DNA of 7,363 nt from NCBI GenBank assembly GCA_013140395.1, contig JABFSY010000183.1, positions 1 to 7,363 on the forward strand. Reading direction: 5' to 3'. The stretch comes from Cyclobacteriaceae bacterium. GTDB taxonomy: Bacteria > Bacteroidota > Bacteroidia > Cytophagales > Cyclobacteriaceae. This document shows, in pieces, positions 1 through 4,380 of this stretch (positions are counted from its first letter, which is position 1; the number at the start of each line of letters is the position of its first letter). The translations under genes and the position numbers were made by a program. Under the pieces are notes generated by a model, which searched no databases, was not told where the DNA came from, and was given only the letters and a program-made list of their open reading frames with translations.

Positions 1-856
1 CACCAAGGAGTTGGCCGAACATTCGGAAGTAAAATTGATTGACTTCACAGGCAACTCTGCGTTTGGTTCTTATTTAGAGGCACTGCCAGGAAAAACTGTT
101 TTTACAGAGAAGACAGGTGTGAATTCGGTAATTCTAGATTCAGTCGAAGACGCAGATAAAGTAGCAGCCAATCTGGCGTTTTCTGTTAATCTATACAGCG
201 GGCAAATGTGTACGGCTCCCCAAAATTTTTACATTCCGGCCAACGGTATTAAAACTTCGACAGGTGCGATTTCATTTGACGAGTTTGCCGAAAAGTTTGT
301 TGCTAACGTAAATGGATTGGTTGACAACCCGAAAGCAGGTCCTTTCGTGCTGGGCGCTGTGCAAAATAAGAATACAAGTGTACGTGTAGTTGATGCGGAA
401 AAAATAGGAGGAAAGGTGTGGTTGAAATCTCGAAGTTTTGAGAACTCGCAATTTAAAAATGCGAGAGTTGCGACACCTGTGGTGATAGAGGTAGATGGAA
501 GTAAGAAGGAAATTTTCAGCAAAGAATTGTTCGGACCGATTGCACTTTTGATCAAAACTAAAAATACGGATGAGTCAATTGCGTTAGCGAAAGAAATGGC
601 ACAAAAGCATGGAGCCATCTCGTGTGGTGCCTATACGACTGACGCAACAGTACGTGAGAAAATTGCAGATGAAATGTCGCTCGCTGCTACGCCTGTATCG
701 TTTAATTTGGTGGGTGGAATCTACATGAATCAAAATGCCGCCTTCTCTGATTTTCACGTAACAGGCGGAAACCCATCCGGTAATGCTTCATTTACGAATC
801 CCGAATATGTGACCAAACGATTTACGTGGGTGGGGCATCGGGAGCCAGTGAAGTAG
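1..856 (+). CDS. paaN: PaaN-type aldehyde dehydrogenase, 3' part (5' end outside window)
   Basis: This is the C-terminal half of a cytoplasmic NAD(P)-dependent aldehyde dehydrogenase, best matched to the PaaN family of phenylacetate catabolism, which oxidises the aldehyde formed on ring cleavage of the CoA-linked intermediate. The frame is already open at base 2 (reading TKELAEHSEV), so the TTG at 11 is an internal Leu codon and not a start. The general-base Glu is in TEKTGVNSV (codon 107-109) and the nucleophile Cys in SGQMCTAPQN (codon 209-211). They are 34 residues apart, the same spacing as Glu268 and Cys302 of ALDH2. The ELFGP cofactor-site motif follows near 525-540. The protein stops just after the dehydrogenase fold (ending WVGHREPVK), so it lacks the MaoC hydratase domain fused in E. 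coli PaaZ. The ALDH fold is certain from these motifs; the PaaN assignment rests on remembered family resemblance. It is unlikely to be co-regulated with the downstream efflux genes, given the gap and the new promoter. Confidence 0.85.
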   Translation, partial: TKELAEHSEVKLIDFTGNSAFGSYLEALPGKTVFTEKTGVNSVILDSVEDADKVAANLAFSVNLYSGQMCTAPQNFYIPANGIKTSTGAISFDEFAEKFVANVNGLVDNPKAGPFVLGAVQNKNTSVRVVDAEKIGGKVWLKSRSFENSQFKNARVATPVVIEVDGSKKEIFSKELFGPIALLIKTKNTDESIALAKEMAQKHGAISCGAYTTDATVREKIADEMSLAATPVSFNLVGGIYMNQNAAFSDFHVTGGNPSGNASFTNPEYVTKRFTWVGHREPVK

Positions 857-877
857 CGAAATCTAGTTCGAAATCAG

Positions 878-917
878 GCCCCTTTTTTCAGTTCCATAGG
901 GCAAAATTTATTTTTTT
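878..917 (+). terminator. Weak candidate terminator after paaN
   Basis: GCCC (878-881) can pair with GGGC (899-902) across a 17-nt loop. The stem is followed, after AAAATTTA, by seven T residues (911-917). It has only four base pairs and a large loop, so it is a poor intrinsic terminator. It is listed because it is the only stem plus T-tract between the paaN stop and the next promoter. Confidence 0.2.
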
Positions 918-922
918 GTCCT

Positions 923-956
923 TGTTTATCAAATACTTATGATTTTTTAATAAACA
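923..956. repeat. Inverted repeat TGTTTAT-N20-ATAAACA upstream of the TetR gene
   Basis: There are perfect 7-bp arms at 923-929 and 950-956. Inside them a further AAA (931-933) faces TTT (946-948), so the symmetry extends past the arms with a few mismatches. It ends just before the proposed -33 element at 957. It could be a binding site for the neighbouring TetR-family regulator or another dimeric factor. The region is very AT-rich, so chance symmetry is a real alternative. Confidence 0.35.
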
Positions 957-990
957 TTGATCTAAAAATGAACACCGTTTAGTAATTTTG
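957..990 (+). promoter_or_regulatory. Bacteroidota-type promoter for the efflux operon
   Basis: TAATTTTG at 983-990 matches the TAnnTTTG -7 element used by the primary sigma factor of Bacteroidota. A TTG at 957-959 lies 23 bp upstream and could be the -33 element; that spacing is at the long end of what is described for Flavobacterium. Transcription would begin near 994-997, giving a leader of roughly 12-15 nt before the ATG at 1009. No other TAnnTTTG was seen in the short gaps between the downstream genes, which supports one long transcript. Confidence 0.6.
962..982. promoter_or_regulatory. Candidate TetR operator between the -33 and -7 elements
   Basis: CTAAA (962-966) and TTTAG (978-982) form a palindrome with an 11-bp spacer, directly abutting the -7 element. 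Nested in it is a second near-palindrome, TGAAC-ACC-GTTTA (969-981), with one mismatch between the arms. A dimer bound here would block RNA polymerase, which is the usual mode of autorepression by TetR-family regulators. The location is ideal, but the arms are short, so the site is inferred. Confidence 0.4.
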
Positions 991-1008
991 CCCGTATAAG
1001 TCGATTAT

Positions 1009-1647
1009 ATGGGCGTAAAAGAAAGAAAAGAGCGAGATAAGGTAGAAATGAGGGACAAAATCCTTCAATCTGCACAACATCTTTTCCTGGCCAGGGGGTT
1101 TGATCAGATCAGCATTCGCAATATTGCGGAGGCCATTGAGTACAGTCCTGCCACCATCTATCTCTATTTCAAAGACAAAAATGAAATTGTCCACGCCCTC
1201 CATCAGGATGGCTTTCGACTTCTTGTTCGGCATTTCGAGCCACTTGTAAAATTTACTGATCCCTTTGAGCGCCTGATTGAAATGGGTAATGCTTATATCA
1301 AGTTTGCTACCACCAATCCCGGAGTGTATGAACTACTTTTTGTGCGCACGGAGCCAATGGAATATGTGTCAAATTGTTTAGACGAAGAATGGAAAGAAGG
1401 AGACCGCGCATTTGAAGTCTTGTTTCAAACCGTCTCTCAATGTCAACAGTCAGGTCATTTCAAGGGCTTGGATACGCAAAATCTTTCGATGATGATTTGG
1501 AGTTTTATACACGGCCTTTGTTCGTTGGGAATCAGCAATCACATTGCTCACGTAAAAGAGGCCAGAGATAAAAAATTAGTCGTAGATGCTGTGATGGCGT
1601 CTACCTACCAAACTTTTCAAACGGTGATGGAGCGATTGAAAGCATAA
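1009..1647 (+). CDS. TetR/AcrR-family transcriptional regulator (WHG-type C-terminal domain)
   Basis: This 212-residue cytoplasmic DNA-binding protein is a typical length for the family. Residues 15-60 form the TetR_N helix-turn-helix: ILQSAQHLFLARGF, then ISIRNIAEAIEYSPATIY with the recognition helix, then LYFKDKNEI. The C-terminal half contains W164-x3-H168-G169 (WSFIHG), the signature of the WHG subgroup ligand-binding domain. It probably represses its own promoter and the efflux genes behind it, and is released by a hydrophobic ligand that may be a pump substrate. It is the first gene of the operon, 36 bp before the channel gene on the same strand. The ATG at 1009 is chosen because it gives the usual basic N-terminal tail and sits just after the promoter. 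An internal ATG at 1048 (residue 14) is possible and would still keep the HTH. No Shine-Dalgarno is visible for either. A role in controlling paaN is possible but less likely from the layout. Confidence 0.9.
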   Translation: MGVKERKERDKVEMRDKILQSAQHLFLARGFDQISIRNIAEAIEYSPATIYLYFKDKNEIVHALHQDGFRLLVRHFEPLVKFTDPFERLIEMGNAYIKFATTNPGVYELLFVRTEPMEYVSNCLDEEWKEGDRAFEVLFQTVSQCQQSGHFKGLDTQNLSMMIWSFIHGLCSLGISNHIAHVKEARDKKLVVDAVMASTYQTFQTVMERLKA

Positions 1648-1683
1648 GAATTAAAAAAAGGAATTGCGCTAAACGAATAAGTC

Positions 1684-3045
1684 ATGAATGCTAAATTTTT
1701 ACTGATATCATTTCTGGTCACAATCTCGCTTGCTGAGAATAGCTTTTCACAATCACGGGTTTTAGAAAACTATATTCAAGAAGGGCTTAAGAGTAATCTA
1801 CAGCTACAGCAGGAACAGCTCAACTACGAACGAAGTGTTCAGAATTTGCATTTATCTAACTCACTATTTTTTCCCCAGGTTTCTGCGGTGGGCAACTATA
1901 CACTGGCAGGTGGTGGGCGAAAAATTCAGTTTCCGGTTGGCGACCTGCTGAATCCGGTTTATTCAACACTTAACCAACTTACTAACTCCAGCTCATTTCC
2001 TCAGATAGCCAATGTGAACGAACAATTTTTACCAAACAATTTTCACGAAACAAAACTGCGAGTAATTCAGCCTCTTTTTAACCCCGACATCTATTTTGCT
2101 TACAAAGCACAAAAGGAACTAATTACAGTACAACAAGCACAAAAAGAAGCCTATGAGAATGAGCTAAAATTTTCAATTATTTCCTCTTACTACCAGTACC
2201 TACAGACGGAAGAAGTGATTGGCATTTTGACAAAAACGAAAGCGCTACTAACGGAGCTCTATCGATTAAACCAACGGTTGGTGGACAATGCAAAAGCTAC
2301 AAAGGATGTAGAGCTGAATGCAGAGTTTGAGTTGAGTAAGTCTGAGTACCAGTTGGCAGAAGCCCGAAAAAACAACCAGGTAGCAAAGTCCTATTTTAAC
2401 TTTTTGCTGAACCGTGAGTTATCAGCAAGTATCGAAAAGGATTCTGTCATCATGTCGGGCACGATACAGAATGTATCCATTCAAGACATGACTTCGCAGG
2501 CTCTTCAAAACCGTCAGGAGCTAAAGCAAGTAGAAGGTGGCCTACGTGCCAACGAGCAGTTGTTGCATCTCCAAAAGGGCAGTGCCTATTGGCCGAAATT
2601 AAACGCAGTTGGCGATATAGGATATCAGGGATTTCAATATAAGTTTGATTCGCCTCAGCAATTTTATCTGGTTCAGTTTGGATTGAGTTGGGATCTCTTT
2701 AAAGGAGGTGAAAGGAAAACGAAAATCCAGCAAGCAAGAATAGACAACCAGGTTCTGGAAAATAAACTAACACAATTAAAAAAGCAGATTGAACTACAAG
2801 TGGCGCAAACTTACTATGAGTGGGAGACAGCTCAACAGACATTGATTGCCTCACAAAACGGCAGGCGAAGCTCTGAGCGCTCGTTTCAAATTATTCAAGC
2901 TAAGTACAAAGAAGGTCAGGCGATTTTGCTAGAATACCTTGATGCACAAAACAAGCTAACCACAGCGCAGCTTACTCAATCCATTAACCACTTTGAGCTG
3001 ATGCGCAAGGAAGCAGCCTTACAAAAGGTAATTTCCAATTTATAA
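1684..3045 (+). CDS. TolC-family outer-membrane efflux channel
   Basis: This 453-residue outer-membrane channel has the length of a typical TolC/OprM-like protein. The N-terminus is a signal peptide with a hydrophobic core at residues 5-17; cleavage is likely before Gln23 (SFS-QS). Two structural repeats follow. The first (about 28-245) contains an extended outer loop at about 75-120 rich in Pro, Asn and Gly (FPVGDLLNPVYSTLNQL, then QFLPNNF), which I recall in Bacteroidota members. The second (about 265-453) has the characteristic ALQNRQEL (N276-L280) and the strand-turn GLSWDLFKGGERK (F339-G342). Long Gln/Glu/Lys-rich helices form the periplasmic tunnel. It would trimerise and dock with the adaptor and permease encoded downstream. 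The nearest purine-rich stretch (AAGGA, 1658-1662) is about 21 nt before the ATG, too far to act as a normal ribosome site. No lipobox cysteine is present, unlike OprM. Confidence 0.93.
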   Translation: MNAKFLLISFLVTISLAENSFSQSRVLENYIQEGLKSNLQLQQEQLNYERSVQNLHLSNSLFFPQVSAVGNYTLAGGGRKIQFPVGDLLNPVYSTLNQLTNSSSFPQIANVNEQFLPNNFHETKLRVIQPLFNPDIYFAYKAQKELITVQQAQKEAYENELKFSIISSYYQYLQTEEVIGILTKTKALLTELYRLNQRLVDNAKATKDVELNAEFELSKSEYQLAEARKNNQVAKSYFNFLLNRELSASIEKDSVIMSGTIQNVSIQDMTSQALQNRQELKQVEGGLRANEQLLHLQKGSAYWPKLNAVGDIGYQGFQYKFDSPQQFYLVQFGLSWDLFKGGERKTKIQQARIDNQVLENKLTQLKKQIELQVAQTYYEWETAQQTLIASQNGRRSSERSFQIIQAKYKEGQAILLEYLDAQNKLTTAQLTQSINHFELMRKEAALQKVISNL

Positions 3046-3285
3046 ATGGTTAGCCCCATGCGAACTACTGTAGCGACTGTTGAACATATTCTTCGAAAAG
3101 AGCTGTTAATACCTGTGCGGCATCTTCAATTGGATCAGGTAATAACCACTTCTGCCGGACTCTCTTCTTTTGAGTGGAACGCTTTGCTTTATCATTTAGA
3201 AAATAAATACCACGTACACCTGAACTCAATTAGTTCAACGGCAACGGTTCGTGACATTCTCACCCATATTCAACCTGGTAAATAG
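3046..3285 (+). CDS. Acyl-carrier-protein-like small protein
   Basis: This 79-residue protein has no signal peptide and should be cytoplasmic. It has the length and layout of an acyl carrier protein: an amphipathic first helix (about 7-20), a loop, then a segment aligning with ACP helix II (F42-Y55, with LENKY matching LEEEF), and a C-terminal TATVRDILTHI matching the TTVxDxxxxI end of ACPs. Counting back from LENKY puts Ser41 exactly at the 4'-phosphopantetheine serine of E. coli ACP. The usual DSL is replaced by S40-S41-F42, and Asp35 of ACP becomes Ser. It is less acidic than a housekeeping ACP and is His-rich (five). The ATG directly follows the channel's stop (TAAATG), implying translational coupling; Met5 is an alternative start. 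The gene lies between channel and adaptor genes of an RND pump, where no carrier protein is normally expected. Family membership is inferred from pattern, and whether it is phosphopantetheinylated is unknown. Confidence 0.65.
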   Translation: MVSPMRTTVATVEHILRKELLIPVRHLQLDQVITTSAGLSSFEWNALLYHLENKYHVHLNSISSTATVRDILTHIQPGK

Positions 3286-3309
3286 TAAAAACGATTAGAT
3301 AATTATTTT

Positions 3310-4374
3310 ATGAGACAAGCAGTTAGCGTTCTTCCTTTATTTCTTTTGGCTACCGTCATTCTTGGTTCCTGTAAAAAGGAACAGAAAAAAGACAACCCAT
3401 CATCCTCGCTGGACGAATCTTCCATAGCGGTGAATTTGGTTGCAGTTCGGGAGATGGAGCATAGCTTACCTGTTGTTAGTTCTGGGCTGATCGCGACTGA
3501 AACAGAATCTCGGTTGTCATTTAAGGTAGGTGGTGTAATCAAGGATATATTGGTTAAAGAAGGTCAATCTGTTACCAAAGGTCAATTGCTTGCTTCTTTG
3601 GATTTGACGGAAATTGATGCCCAAGTATCGCAAGCCAAGAACAGCCTCGATAAAACCAAGCGCGATTTGGAACGAGGACAAAGACTTTTCAAAGATTCAG
3701 CAGCGACACTTGAACAGATCCAGAATTTACAAACAGCAGCGCAGGTGGCGGACGAGAGCTATCGAATAGCTTCTTTCAACCGACTGTATTCCACGATCCG
3801 TGCAACTAATTCAGGGAAAGTGATCCGCAAGTTTTTAAGCGAGGGTGAATTAGCTTCACCAGGGGCGCCCGTATTAATTGTCAATTCATCGGCACAAGAT
3901 GAATGGATCGTAAAAATTGGTTTGCCTGATGTTGACTGGGTGCGAGTAAGATCAGGAGATCGTGCAAAAATTTCGGTTGATGCATACCCAGATGTGGCGC
4001 TTGATGCAGAAGTGCAAACGGTGAATGAAGGAGCAGATGCTCTAAGTGGACTTTATCAGGCTGAAGTAAAAATTCGTCCCGGTAAATACAAACTCGCTAC
4101 AGGTCTTTTTGCCCGAGTTGAAATTCTGCCTTCAGTAAAATTGAAATTGAAAAGTATCCCGATTGAAGCACTGCTGGAAGGGTCTGGAAAAAATGCATAT
4201 GTATTTGTAGTTGGGAGTAGCAAAACAGCTGTGAATAAGATTCCTGTTCAAGTAGCGTACTTGCATGGAAAACAGGCGTTCATATCGGGCGGACTTGAAA
4301 ATGTGCAGGAAGTAATCACGTCAGGGTCAGCTTTCCTCACAGAGAATTCGGTTATTACCATCACCCAAAAATAA
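3310..4374 (+). CDS. RND efflux periplasmic adaptor (membrane fusion) lipoprotein
   Basis: This 354-residue periplasmic adaptor links the inner-membrane pump to the outer-membrane channel. The N-terminus is a lipoprotein signal peptide: hydrophobic stretch 5-18 and lipobox LGSC with Cys21 as the acylated residue, followed by Lys22, so it should be membrane-anchored on the periplasmic face. The first half of the lipoyl/biotinyl-like domain is at about 65-98 (SFKVGGVIKDILVKEGQSV, then KGQLLASLD). A short alpha-helical hairpin of about 50-60 residues follows (QAKNSLDKTKRDLERGQRLF onward). The second lipoyl half is near 160-190 (SGKVIRKFLSEGELASPG), then a beta-barrel domain (about 193-275) ending GLFARVEI, and a membrane-proximal domain to the C-terminus. 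The gene starts 24 bp after the ACP-like gene and ends 6 bp before the permease. The ATG at 3310 gives a complete signal peptide, and no Shine-Dalgarno is seen. The family assignment is secure; the substrate cannot be read from the sequence. Confidence 0.95.
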   Translation: MRQAVSVLPLFLLATVILGSCKKEQKKDNPSSSLDESSIAVNLVAVREMEHSLPVVSSGLIATETESRLSFKVGGVIKDILVKEGQSVTKGQLLASLDLTEIDAQVSQAKNSLDKTKRDLERGQRLFKDSAATLEQIQNLQTAAQVADESYRIASFNRLYSTIRATNSGKVIRKFLSEGELASPGAPVLIVNSSAQDEWIVKIGLPDVDWVRVRSGDRAKISVDAYPDVALDAEVQTVNEGADALSGLYQAEVKIRPGKYKLATGLFARVEILPSVKLKLKSIPIEALLEGSGKNAYVFVVGSSKTAVNKIPVQVAYLHGKQAFISGGLENVQEVITSGSAFLTENSVITITQK

Positions 4375-4380
4375 GTAGTC

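Noticed and set aside
11..13. TTG at 11 as the start of the aldehyde dehydrogenase
   Set aside because: The frame is open upstream to the window edge with family-like residues (TKEL), and a start here would remove the N-terminal cofactor-binding half of the enzyme.
229..618. Open frame of 129 codons on the minus strand inside the aldehyde dehydrogenase gene
   Set aside because: It lies wholly opposite a gene with clear catalytic motifs, and its translation shows no recognisable domain; it is a coding shadow.
857..875. Direct repeat CGAAATC (857-863 and 869-875) just after the paaN stop
   Set aside because: It is only seven bases, two copies, with no further copies noticed and no adjoining structure; chance is sufficient.
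979..1233. Minus-strand frame overlapping the TetR gene start and promoter
   Set aside because: It is antisense to the well-supported HTH region and shows no recognisable protein features.
3303..3542. Minus-strand frame of 79 codons opposite the adaptor start
   Set aside because: It is fully antisense to the lipoprotein signal peptide and lipoyl domain, and has no motif of its own.
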